Assembly (NCBI RefSeq): GCF_028693135.1
Contig: NZ_JAQUVZ010000024.1
Span: forward strand, 1-47,200
Direction of reading: 5' to 3'
DNA from: Methanosarcina sp.
GTDB taxonomy: Archaea > Halobacteriota > Methanosarcinia > Methanosarcinales > Methanosarcinaceae
Length of the DNA: 47,200 bases
How positions within the stretch are numbered: the stretch's first letter is position 1; each line of letters opens with the position of its first letter. The notes beneath the pieces were generated by a model that was not told the DNA's origin, made no database searches, and was given only the letters and a program-made list of their open reading frames with translations. Positions 9,040 through 16,950 of the stretch are shown here, in pieces. The position numbers and the translations under genes were made by a program.

Positions 9040-9048
9040 ATATAAATA
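9040..9048 (+). promoter_or_regulatory. TATA box for a leaderless mscS transcript
   Basis: ATATAAATA is centred about 22 bases before the ATG at 9066, and no Shine-Dalgarno sequence precedes that ATG. In archaea transcription starts about 25 bases after the TATA box, so the mRNA would begin at or next to the start codon. Confidence 0.5.
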
Positions 9049-9065
9049 AAATCATATTTAATCAC

Positions 9066-10025
9066 ATGAGGGTTTTCCAGAGACTGAATGCTTTAATCCT
9101 GCTGGTTTTGATACTTTTTATCGCATATATCCGGTATCTAACTGACTTTTATATCTTCGAGGATCGGTCTCTATTGGATGCTCTTCTTACCTCTTTAATT
9201 GTAGTTTTTCTAGCCTATATAATAAATTCCCTTGCCGGAAACCTCATCCTTAGAAGAGTTTCGGCTTCCAAAGATAGATATACTCTGCGAAAGACGATAT
9301 CTATCCTTGTTACAGTACTTGTTTTTGCCTCCCTTTTTGCAATCTGGATTGAGAGAACGACCACCCTGATTATTGCCTATGGGATTTTGAGTGCCGGAGT
9401 TGCAATTGCACTTCAGGATCTTCTGAGGAACATAGCCGGAGGAATTCTCGTAATCATATCCAGACCCTTTAAAGCAGGAGACAGGATCCAGGTCGGAGAC
9501 AGTACAGGGGATGTGCTGGATATAGGGAGTTTCAACACCACAATTATGGAAATCCGGGAATGGGTGGACGCAGACCAGTACACTGGCAGGATTCTCCATA
9601 TCCCTAACAGTTTTGTCCTCAATCAGACGATTAAAAATTATACCAGGGACTATTCCTTTATCTGGGACGAAATCCGGATTCTGTTAATCTATGGCAGCAA
9701 CTGGAAAAAAGCCGAAGAGATCGCCCTCAAAACTGCAGGCCCAATCGTAGGGGAGTTCGAAGATCTGGCGCAGACGGAGCTCCGTCTCCTGGGAGAAAAA
9801 TACTTTATTACAACATATGATGTGCAGACAAAACTCTTCATGAAGATGCAGGAAAACTGGATCGAAATGCGGTTAAGGTATGTTGTAGAGCCCAGAAAAA
9901 GAAGGGCAATCAGTCACCTTTTGATCTCAAGCATTCTCGAAGCTCTGGAAAAAGAAGAGGATATTATGGTAGGAACAGCAACGAGTATCGATCTGATGAA
10001 GTCCCGGACAAAAGATGATGTATGA
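9066..10025 (+). CDS. MscS family mechanosensitive ion channel
   Basis: The 319-residue protein has three N-terminal membrane helices (about 8-27, 38-58, 76-98). These lead into the pore-lining TM3 and beta domain: SAGVAIALQDLLRNIAGGILVIISRPFKAGDRIQVGD is the classic MscS core, with alanines and glycines packing the pore and the beta-domain RPFKAGD turn. A cytoplasmic alpha/beta domain completes it. MscS-type channels are heptamers that release solutes on hypo-osmotic shock. The gene appears leaderless. A second, distinct MscS gene lies 740 bases downstream on the opposite strand. The direction of transport and the gating signal are inferred from the family. Confidence 0.92.
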   Translation: MRVFQRLNALILLVLILFIAYIRYLTDFYIFEDRSLLDALLTSLIVVFLAYIINSLAGNLILRRVSASKDRYTLRKTISILVTVLVFASLFAIWIERTTTLIIAYGILSAGVAIALQDLLRNIAGGILVIISRPFKAGDRIQVGDSTGDVLDIGSFNTTIMEIREWVDADQYTGRILHIPNSFVLNQTIKNYTRDYSFIWDEIRILLIYGSNWKKAEEIALKTAGPIVGEFEDLAQTELRLLGEKYFITTYDVQTKLFMKMQENWIEMRLRYVVEPRKRRAISHLLISSILEALEKEEDIMVGTATSIDLMKSRTKDDV

Positions 10026-10767
10026 TATAGAGTAGTTGTATGATATACAGTAGTTGGTTTAGCTGCCCGAATTGCCGCCCGAATTGCCGCCCGAATTGCG
10101 CCTCGGGAGTACGCGGTCCTTTTCGCTTCGCTCAAGAGGACTACTTGATGGGTTATAGTAGTGAACTTTGCTCAGGGGACTAAATTATGGATGTTAATAC
10201 TGAACTGCGCTCAAGAGGACCAATTTAGAAGTTATAGTAGTGAGCTTCACCAGGTCAAGCGGACTAAACTACGATTTCTCTGACTCGCATAACCTTATTC
10301 ACTGTACCATGTCGTTTGTGTCACGCTCGACGCAGGAGAGCGGCTTTCAGACAAAAAAGAAGAGAAAATAAGAGACGAAGAAAAGTAAAAGCTACTGAAA
10401 ACGCTGTAAGAAACTAACAGATATACACAAGCTTTTTTTTGTCTATTTTTATATATTTTTCTTCTGTCTTCTTTTTTGCAGGGCCGCCAGACAAGCTGGC
10501 GGAAGCATCCAATAATGGATGAATTTAAAACCGGTTTCTGGGGGGTAAAGAGAAGTATTTCTCGAACAGGCAGCAGTATTTCTTCAGTTATTTTTTGCCT
10601 GGCAGCAGGCGGTTACAGCTCTGTGCGGTAGGGGGAAAAATCAGAAGATATCTTCCCAGCGTTTCTGGATAGTATCAAAAGATCAATAGGGGATTGCCCG
10701 GATTTGGTAATCAGTTCTTTCCGAGGTCCTGTATTATTTAACTGGAATTTCTTCGGGGCGTATCATT
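10026..10767. other. gene-free stretch between convergent mscS genes
   Basis: About 740 bases lie between two convergent channel genes and contain no plausible CDS. Its first two thirds hold a dispersed composite element (10065-10507). The rest (10508-10767) shows no recognisable feature apart from AT- and G-rich patches. Confidence 0.6.
10065..10507 (+). repeat. dispersed composite non-coding element, copy A
   Basis: Four blocks occur in the same order as in an inverted copy at 30024-30318. (1) A 12-bp repeat GCCCGAATTGCC three times (10065-10100), running into CCTCGGGAGTACGCGGTCC and a hairpin GTCCTTTT/AAGAGGAC. (2) CACGCTCGACGCAGGAGAGCGG at about 10322-10343. (3) AAGAAACTAAC at about 10409. 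(4) GGGCCGCCAGACAAGCTGGCGGA at about 10480-10502, itself a hairpin CCGCCAG/CTGGCGG after a T-rich tract. Three weaker copies of the block 1 tail (GCTCAAGAGGAC-like) follow at 10159, 10205 and 10250. There is no ORF. Confidence 0.85.
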
Positions 10768-11613
10768 TTATTCACTGATTTCCTCTATTGCAGGAATATT
10801 GAGGATGTGGAGTTGTGGAGGCTTGATCCCATTCTTCTGGAATTCTATCCAGGTTCTTGTGTGCACATCGGATTCAAATTTGAATTCATCTCTTAGATCA
10901 TTTACATATGCTTTAGCCCTTAACCTGGTATAAAACGGGAGAGCTTTGTGCAGCAGGGTAACAGGTCTTTTTTTGGAGATGTAGACATATTTAGAGCTTA
11001 CAACTGCTTCCCGCAAAATTCTCATTGCAGGCTCTACATCTGACTCTCCCGCAATATACAGGTCTATTACAACCATCATTTCCGAAGCCCCAGAATTTCC
11101 ACTGGCAACACTTTCATTGAATATCAGGTTATTCGGGACTGTGACAGTATTATCATCAGGTGTGACCAGTTTCGTTGCCCTTAGCCCTATATCAGTGACT
11201 TCCCCATAATAATTTCCAAGGGCGATTTTGTCTCCTATCTGGTACGGTTTTTCAAATGTAATTACAATTCCTCCGACAAAGTCTGCAAAAAGGTCTTTAA
11301 CTCCAAAACCGATGGATGCACCCAGAATCCCTGTAAGAAGGAACAGTTCCGTCCCGAAAATTATGAATATTTGCCTAAAAATATAATATAAAGCCACAAT
11401 ATAGATTACAAACTTTACCACAGGGATAATCAGTTTTACTTTTACCCTTCCACTCTGGCTCAGTTTATCCGAAAGCTTTGATAAAAGGATGGTAACAATC
11501 TTGCCGAGGATATATGCTATGGAAAATACCAAAAACATAGTTATGAGGGTTTGGGTATCTATAGACCTGATGGAGTCCAAAAGTTGCTGCGCGCTTGTGT
11601 CTCCATTTGCCAT
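10768..11613 (-). CDS. MscS family mechanosensitive ion channel
   Basis: The 281-residue protein has three hydrophobic segments (about 17-38, 60-82, 86-105). The MscS pore and beta-domain motif follows: GASIGFGVKDLFADFVGGIVITFEKPYQIGDKI, and then VTDIGLRATKLVTPDDNTVTVPN. The C-terminal domain is of the alpha/beta type. The gene starts directly after the stop codon of the upstream ATPase gene (TAAATG), so the two are almost certainly one transcript. It is only distantly like the other MscS gene at 9066-10025, so a recent tandem duplication is unlikely. It may respond to osmotic downshift; the coupled ATPase suggests an extra layer of control, which is inference. Confidence 0.9.
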   Translation of the reverse strand: MANGDTSAQQLLDSIRSIDTQTLITMFLVFSIAYILGKIVTILLSKLSDKLSQSGRVKVKLIIPVVKFVIYIVALYYIFRQIFIIFGTELFLLTGILGASIGFGVKDLFADFVGGIVITFEKPYQIGDKIALGNYYGEVTDIGLRATKLVTPDDNTVTVPNNLIFNESVASGNSGASEMMVVIDLYIAGESDVEPAMRILREAVVSSKYVYISKKRPVTLLHKALPFYTRLRAKAYVNDLRDEFKFESDVHTRTWIEFQKNGIKPPQLHILNIPAIEEISE

Positions 11614-12660
11614 TTACCACACCAGCCTTAGTTTTTTCATATAAGCAACAACGCTATGCAGGGCTTCAGGCCTGATACGGAAGAAACCGGCTTCATCTTT
11701 AAAAATCAGTTCCTGGGTTAGAAGCCGGAAGATAATTTCGTCCACCCTCGATGTAGAACCTATCATGTCGGAGATTTCTGTTTTTTTGAGGCTCTGGTAT
11801 AAAAGGATCAGGCTTAAAACAAAAGCTTCCTCGTATTCAAGCTCTATATTAAATGAAAACTGACCTATATCTTCGGGCTTTATCCGGGGATAATCAAGCC
11901 CAAGTTCCCAGATCCTCCGTGCGATGCCTGGGTTGCCTTTTGATTCCAGGTAGATCTTTTCAAATATCCGGTCTTCAGTAGTTTGTGTTTCTTTCTTATT
12001 CAGGAGACGGTTCTTAAGGTAAGGGATGTTTATTTTCGGGACCGGAATGAGGATTTTCTTGCCCAGCGAGGACAGCTCAAGCGGATATTTTGCCACGTAT
12101 ATGAAAGGCTCTTCTTTGGCCTCTTTATCATTATAAAATCTGATCTCCTCTTTTCCATACCTTTTGAGGATAAAGAGTCTGAGATTTTCCTTCTCGAAAT
12201 CAGGAATGACAACCTGTACCGGAAAATACTTCTCAAGCCCGAATACCTCGTTTAAGTATCTCCAGGAATAAAGGTTCCAGGTAGTGATAAACAGCTTTTC
12301 CTGAGAGCTTATCATGTCCAGAAACTCATAAAATATGTCAAAACCACCGGTTTTTCTCCTGTACAGAAAGTGGCAGTTGTCAAGGAGCACTATCCTTTTA
12401 GTGTCATCAGGAAGGGAAATCTCCTTTTTGTTCCGGATAATTTCGGAAAAAGTGATTCCTGTCGCCCTGCTTGAATTTATCCTCTCTATTTCACCAAGCA
12501 GAGTAGTTTTTCCCGCAAGAGGCCCGGCTATTATGGCTATATTCAGTTTTTTCCCAACCTCATAATCAGCAATTGACGCCTGTATTTCTCCGATTTCATT
12601 CTGCAATCCAAGAATTTCACCGAAGCTGTTTTCTTCAGAGCCATTGTGCTGAGTTTCCAC
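11614..12660 (-). CDS. P-loop ATPase with C-terminal winged-helix-like region, coupled to mscS
   Basis: The 348-residue protein has Walker A GPLAGKTT (46-53) and a Walker B-like strand RIVLLDNCHF (89-98), so it belongs to the AAA/STAND-like archaeal ATPases. A sensor-like FITTWN segment follows. The C-terminal 90 residues (EEAFVLSLILLYQSLKKTEISDMIGS onward) look like a winged helix-turn-helix. No membrane segment is seen. It is the first gene of a two-gene unit with a MscS channel (stop and start abut). A regulatory or assembly role for the channel, or a signalling NTPase, is possible. I do not recognise a named family. Confidence 0.75.
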   Translation of the reverse strand: METQHNGSEENSFGEILGLQNEIGEIQASIADYEVGKKLNIAIIAGPLAGKTTLLGEIERINSSRATGITFSEIIRNKKEISLPDDTKRIVLLDNCHFLYRRKTGGFDIFYEFLDMISSQEKLFITTWNLYSWRYLNEVFGLEKYFPVQVVIPDFEKENLRLFILKRYGKEEIRFYNDKEAKEEPFIYVAKYPLELSSLGKKILIPVPKINIPYLKNRLLNKKETQTTEDRIFEKIYLESKGNPGIARRIWELGLDYPRIKPEDIGQFSFNIELEYEEAFVLSLILLYQSLKKTEISDMIGSTSRVDEIIFRLLTQELIFKDEAGFFRIRPEALHSVVAYMKKLRLVW

Positions 12661-12805
12661 TGTATCCCCTTTCTTATATTTCTTGTATTGTACTTAATAG
12701 ATACTGTTGATATTTCTGCCGGGACAGAAGTTATTTTCAGGAACAGGAATTTTTAAAGTAGGCAGGAATCTTTAGACGCTCCCTGGTAAATTAGTTGTTA
12801 TTATT

Positions 12806-12955
12806 CCGAAATGGCCGTAAATGGCATCTCACGTTCTTTCTTTTCACGCGCTGCGCACGGCTTGAGCCCGCCTGTGTACAGTAGATATAAACGAACTCAA
12901 TAACCGTGCTGGGAAGTCTGACCCCAGAATATCAACCAGGTAGCTGGGGACGACC
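12806..12955 (+). repeat. dispersed structured element, copy C
   Basis: The segment matches 30446-30586 in the same orientation over about 140 bases. Shared blocks include ATGGCC near the start, CGTTCTTT, TTTTCACGCGC, CCCGCCTG and GTACAGTAGATA, and a tail with GCTGGGA, GTCTGACCC, ATATCAA and CAGGTAGCTGGGGAC. Two hairpins compete: CTGGG (12909-12913) with CCCAG (12923-12927), or CCCCAG (12922-12927) with CTGGGG (12944-12949). It is upstream of the endonuclease gene by about 260 bases. Confidence 0.8.
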
Positions 12956-13088
12956 AATCTTTAATGTATGCTTAAAAGAAACGAAGTCCTGCTGGAACTT
13001 TTAAATATTTATAGCCATTTATAGAGTCTGAAAATTATTCTTCAAGATTAATTTCTCACTTAACTCATTTATTCCTCACTTAACTTAT

Positions 13089-13192
13089 TTATTTACTCTA
13101 TTTACTCTATTTCCTGTATTTACTCTATTTACTCTATTTACTCTATTTACTCTATTTACTCTATTTACTCTATACTCTATTTACTCTATAAA
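13089..13192. repeat. 9-bp microsatellite TTTACTCTA
   Basis: About ten imperfect head-to-tail copies of TTTACTCTA (with one TTTCCTGTA variant and one shortened unit) lie immediately before the ribosome binding site of the endonuclease gene. Copy number is likely to vary between strains. Confidence 0.85.
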
Positions 13193-13220
13193 AAAACCAA
13201 CCCTTTACGGAGAAATAGCT

Positions 13221-13718
13221 GTGGACGACTGGATGATTTCAACCCTGATCCTTTTTCTTGCCCTGCTTATAGTGTACCTGCTCGTTAAATACATCAAATT
13301 GAAAGGCAGAGTCGAATCCCGTGCAAGAGACCTGTATGAAGCCTGGCAGACGCGAGAGATGGAACGCCAAGTTTCCGAAAAAGCTGACATTCTCTTCAGA
13401 ACCTGGAAAATTGACGAGGAGAAAAAAATCCGCCAGGACGCCGTAAAGAAAAGTGAAGCCGTAATCCGCGGCAAGGTCACAGAACACCTGATCCCTTACT
13501 TCCCTGAATTCGAATACAATCCCAAGGACGCTAGATTCCTCGGCACCCCTGTGGACTTCATAATCTTTGACGGTCTTTCCGAAGGAGAAATGAATAAGGT
13601 GGTCTTTGTCGAGGTCAAGTCAGGTAAAACCGGCGCTCTTTCCCCAAGAGAAAAGCTTGTCAGGGAGTGCATCAACAGAGGAAAGGTCAGTTATGAGGTC
13701 ATTCACAACAAGGAATGA
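13221..13718 (+). CDS. membrane-anchored Holliday-junction-resolvase-related endonuclease (COG4741 type)
   Basis: The 165-residue protein begins with GTG, preceded by CGGAG. Residues 5-24 are a hydrophobic N-terminal helix. A charged coiled-coil region follows (about 28-85), and then a restriction-endonuclease-like fold: LGTPVDFIIFDG (about 110-121) and VVFVEVKSGKTGALSPREK (about 131-149). These carry the PD-(D/E)xK elements D, then E-x-K. This organisation matches the predicted secreted or membrane-tethered nucleases distantly related to archaeal Holliday junction resolvases. Substrate and compartment are not known. It is a single gene with a microsatellite in front of it. Confidence 0.8.
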   Translation: MDDWMISTLILFLALLIVYLLVKYIKLKGRVESRARDLYEAWQTREMERQVSEKADILFRTWKIDEEKKIRQDAVKKSEAVIRGKVTEHLIPYFPEFEYNPKDARFLGTPVDFIIFDGLSEGEMNKVVFVEVKSGKTGALSPREKLVRECINRGKVSYEVIHNKE

Positions 13719-13823
13719 TCTCTTTTCATTAACTTTTTTTCCGGGACCGCTTAGTTTTTCATTTTTTAAACTTCAATTCCTTCATATTACTCGTTTTTAT
13801 CCTGTGTGTTTCAGCCCGACGGA

Positions 13824-13988
13824 AGACCGACAGAAATGATAAGTATTAGGGTAAAGTTACCGATATAAATGATAAGTATTTGAGTGAAATTACCGATATA
13901 AATGAGATTTATCATATAAAAGTTACCGATATAAATGATAATTAGTAGAGTAAAATTACCGATATAATTGATAACTTTTAATAGCTAC
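13824..13988. repeat. 33-bp iteron-like tandem array upstream of an ATPase gene
   Basis: TTACCGATATAAATGATA-like cores begin at 13857, 13890, 13923 and 13956, exactly 33 bases apart. A degenerate fifth copy (ACCGACAGAAATGATAAG, ACC at 13826) is in register 33 bases earlier. The first 16-18 bases of each unit are conserved and the rest diverges. Thirty-three bases is close to three helical turns, so a protein could bind every copy on one face. The array ends about 18 bases before the ATG at 14006. Confidence 0.9.
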
Positions 13989-14005
13989 AAAAGATATCAA
14001 GATAT

Positions 14006-15319
14006 ATGGACAAAAAAGAGATACTGGAAATACTTCTCGATTGGAACTTCTGGAAAAAAGACCAGTACACTGGTACAAGAAGAGAAGGACTGTTGGACAC
14101 AATAGAAAGAAAAGCACAAGCCAAAGAAATAATGGTCATAACCGGTGCAAGAAGGACAGGTAAATCAACTATAATCCTTCAGTATCTCGAAGAGAAAATC
14201 AACAAAGGAACAGCAAAAGAAGACATACTCATAATAAACTTTGAAGACCCACGTTTCAGGGGCCTTGATCTCGAGCTCCTGAACAGGATTTATGAGATCT
14301 ACGAAACGGAAATAAAAAAAGGTTCTGAAGAGCAATATGTGGTTCTTGACGAAGTCCATGTAATAGAAGGCTGGGAAAAATTCGCACGCTACCTTCATGA
14401 AAACAGGCGGATAAACGTATTTATAACCGGTTCAAGTTCAAGGCTTTTGAGTTCTGAATATTCAACCGTCCTTGCAGGCCGCCACATAGACACAGAAGTA
14501 TATCCTCTATCGTTTAAAGAATATCTTGAGTTCAAGGGAATACACATTGAGAGCGAGCTTGACCTTATCTCGGAACGTCACAGAATACAAAATATGCTCA
14601 AGGAATACATAGATACAGGTGGCTTTCCGAAAGTTGCGCTGGAGGAAGACGAAAGAAACAAAAAAGAGCTCCTCTACACCTATTTCCGAGACATCCTGAT
14701 AAAAGACGTAACTATGAGGTACGGAATAAGAGACATAGCAAAACTGGAAGAACTCGCAAAATATTATCTAACAAACATATCATCTCCAAACTCATACAAC
14801 AGGATAAAAAATGTCCTAAAAACAAGTCTCGATACAGTCGAGCGTTACTCCTCATACATTGAAGGCACATACATGCTGTTCTTTATTAAAAAATACTCTT
14901 ACTCCTTAAAAGAACAGATCCTTAACCCGAGAAAGGTCTATTGCATAGACACTGGCTTAAGAAATACAGTATCCTTCACCTTTTCAGAAGATTACGGTAG
15001 GCTGGTAGAGAATGTCGTGTTCATGCAGCTCAGAAGAAAATACCGGGATATCTATTACTGGAAAAACGAAAAGCAAAAGGAAGTTGACTTCCTGGTCAAT
15101 GAAAAAAACAGGATCGTTCAGGCAGTACAGGTCTGCTGGAACATAAGCAGTGAAAAAACGAGAAAAAGGGAAATTGAAGGACTGATGTCAGCCATGGAGA
15201 CCTTTGAACTGGACGAGGGGCTTATCCTCACTGAAGATGCGGAAGAAGAAATCATGCTGGAGAGCAAAAAAATAACCGTTATACCTGTCTGGAAATGGCT
15301 GATTGTTGATGGGGAATGA
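14006..15319 (+). CDS. AAA-family ATPase with DUF4143 domain
   Basis: The 437-residue protein has Walker A GARRTGKS (47-54) and Walker B YVVLDEVHVIEGW (111-123). A VFITGSSSRLLS sensor region and PLSFKEYLEF follow; these are signatures of the AAA_14 family. The C-terminal half (about 200-390) is a DUF4143 domain with EVDFLVNEKNRIVQAVQVCW (about 351-371), a nuclease-like fold with D and Q but an incomplete PD-(D/E)xK set. Such proteins are common and variable in methanogen genomes; their cellular role is not established. The ATG lacks a ribosome binding site and directly follows a 33-bp repeat array, suggesting autoregulation or array-dependent control. It appears monocistronic. Confidence 0.85.
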   Translation: MDKKEILEILLDWNFWKKDQYTGTRREGLLDTIERKAQAKEIMVITGARRTGKSTIILQYLEEKINKGTAKEDILIINFEDPRFRGLDLELLNRIYEIYETEIKKGSEEQYVVLDEVHVIEGWEKFARYLHENRRINVFITGSSSRLLSSEYSTVLAGRHIDTEVYPLSFKEYLEFKGIHIESELDLISERHRIQNMLKEYIDTGGFPKVALEEDERNKKELLYTYFRDILIKDVTMRYGIRDIAKLEELAKYYLTNISSPNSYNRIKNVLKTSLDTVERYSSYIEGTYMLFFIKKYSYSLKEQILNPRKVYCIDTGLRNTVSFTFSEDYGRLVENVVFMQLRRKYRDIYYWKNEKQKEVDFLVNEKNRIVQAVQVCWNISSEKTRKREIEGLMSAMETFELDEGLILTEDAEEEIMLESKKITVIPVWKWLIVDGE

Positions 15320-15481
15320 TGAAGGAATTAAGATCTTTGAGGGTGCTAAGATCTATGAAGAAGTAGATATCTATGTACATTCAGGCACTTTAGTTGTAAG
15401 ATTGTGAAGTTTGCCGGTTTTTTACGGGAAAATTCCGGAAAAGGCGTTTAATTCTAATAATCTGAGGTCTAAATTCCATTT

Positions 15482-16696
15482 ATGTCCAGACAAGCCGAAG
15501 ATTTGTTAAATAGGAATTTAAAGGACATTTCGTCTCTGATTGAAGATAAAAAGTACAAAAAAGCCCTTGAAAAACTTGATAAGGCCGAAAACCTTGCGGG
15601 AAAAGCAAAGAGGCAGGATCTTTTATGCCGCGTCTTGCTACAAAAGGGCGCGGTCCTGTTTTCCATGCATAAACCGGATGAGGGCCAGAACCTGTATGAT
15701 AAAGCCCTGAATATTTTCAGGGTTTCCGATTTAAACGAGGATGAGAATTCGGTTCTTCAATCCACTCTTTCGAATACTTTCCGTGAGCTTGCAAGACATT
15801 TTAAAATGGCAGAAAGTGTCGAAAATGCAGAAAAGTGTTACAGGAACGAAATAAAGGTCTACGAGATTCTTCTGGAGAAAAATCCAGAAGATGAGGACCC
15901 CAAACTGGAAATTGCCAGAGCTTTCGATGCCATCGGGGATCTATATAAGTATTTTGAACCAGAGGATATGGACCCCGAAACTGAAAGGCAGTATTACGAA
16001 AAAATCCTGGATGTAAGGGAAAAAGCATTTGAGCTGCTTGATGATAGTGAGACCTATATATATGGCCTGGCCCATGCTCTTGGAAAACTTGTTGATTTTT
16101 ATATAATTCAGCAGGACTATGAATCCGCGATTCAACTTCAGGAACGTGTCGTTGAGGTTATGGAGGAACTTATTGATCTTCTGGCAAACTGGAAGGATTT
16201 GAAAGCCAAAAGCAATGCCTATGATAAACTGGGCTCCCTTTATGCGGAAGTAGGAAAAGAGGAGCTTGCAGAGGAGCAGTATTCGGAAGCCCTTGAATAT
16301 TATGTAATGATTTTTGATGATGAAATCTGGCCCCTTTCTGTTAAAATGAGGCTGGCTGCCGAAGTTATGGAACGTGGAAAGACCCTCCTCCTTTCAAAGA
16401 AATACGACAGTGCAAAAGAATCCATGGACCTTGCCTTCGATTTCCTTGGAGGAGTAGACAAAGAAGAGCTGAAAGACAGTGTGAAAGAAGCCATGGATCT
16501 GGCCTATGTTCTCCTTGGAGAAAGAGATGAAGAAGAGTCGGAAGACTCCGGCTATCTGGCAGAAATGGCTGGAATCTCCGTGGAGTATGCAAAAACTCTC
16601 TCAGACCTGAACCGGAATAAAGAAGCAGAGGAGTTTACTGCAAAATCGGAAAAAATATTCAGGAAACTGGCTGAAGAGGGTAATGAAGATTCATAA
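15482..16696 (+). CDS. tetratricopeptide repeat (TPR) protein
   Basis: The 404-residue protein is almost entirely alpha-helical, with paired helices of TPR type spaced by about 34-40 residues (for example YKKALEKLDKAENLAGKAKR, AEKCYRNEIKVYEILLEKNPED, ESAIQLQERVVEVMEELIDL, ELAEEQYSEALEYYVMIF). It has no signal peptide or membrane segment, so it should be a cytoplasmic scaffold or adaptor. A short duplicated acidic segment occurs near the C-terminus (SMDLAFDFLGGVDKEE and AMDLAYVLLGERDEEE). Methanosarcina genomes hold many such proteins, and the partner is unknown. GAGGT lies about 15 bases before the ATG. Confidence 0.88.
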   Translation: MSRQAEDLLNRNLKDISSLIEDKKYKKALEKLDKAENLAGKAKRQDLLCRVLLQKGAVLFSMHKPDEGQNLYDKALNIFRVSDLNEDENSVLQSTLSNTFRELARHFKMAESVENAEKCYRNEIKVYEILLEKNPEDEDPKLEIARAFDAIGDLYKYFEPEDMDPETERQYYEKILDVREKAFELLDDSETYIYGLAHALGKLVDFYIIQQDYESAIQLQERVVEVMEELIDLLANWKDLKAKSNAYDKLGSLYAEVGKEELAEEQYSEALEYYVMIFDDEIWPLSVKMRLAAEVMERGKTLLLSKKYDSAKESMDLAFDFLGGVDKEELKDSVKEAMDLAYVLLGERDEEESEDSGYLAEMAGISVEYAKTLSDLNRNKEAEEFTAKSEKIFRKLAEEGNEDS

Positions 16697-16749
16697 ATTT
16701 CCTCCAACATACCCTTCAATTCTTCCAGAAAATCCAGGGTTGTTTTATC

Positions 16750-16811
16750 GAATTGTTTGGTGAGTACCGGGATTCTCACCAGCCGACGAAGGAGGGCGGC
16801 TTTCTCAAGAA
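16750..16811 (+). repeat. duplicated 62-bp hairpin element, first copy
   Basis: This segment matches 18164-18225 without gaps: GAATTGT-x-TGGTG at the left, TTTCTCAAGAA at the right. GGTGAG (16759-16764) can pair with CTCACC (16775-16780); the second copy keeps the pairing as GGTGGG with CTCACC. Both copies follow the end of a plus-strand gene (TPR protein here, rsgA there), so they bracket rsgA. A minus-strand ORF through it (16552-16815) is not supported because the second copy has a stop in that frame. Confidence 0.75.
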
Positions 16812-16950
16812 GCAAAAGAGGAAGTGACTATATAAGTGAGATAATCAGAGAAAAGAGACGTTTACAGATAAAAGAAGTTTACAGTTGCAATCGGGTTGGG
16901 TAGATAACGAATCAATAAACTTATCCGTGTAAAATTGATAGTTATATTCT

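Larger units (their letters stand above)
12661..13220. other. gene-free stretch with repeats
   Basis: About 560 bases lie between divergently transcribed genes. They contain the dispersed element copy C (12806-12955) and a TTTACTCTA microsatellite (13089-13192). The remainder should contain the promoters of both flanking genes. No CDS was found. Confidence 0.6.

Noticed and set aside
13089-13192. Short repeat arrays considered as CRISPR
   Set aside because: The units (9-34 bp in this and the other tandem arrays) are contiguous and have no unique spacers, and no cas genes occur.
16552-16815. 87-codon minus-strand ORF after the TPR gene
   Set aside because: Its left part is antisense to the TPR gene and its right part is a duplicated hairpin element whose second copy has a stop in this frame.
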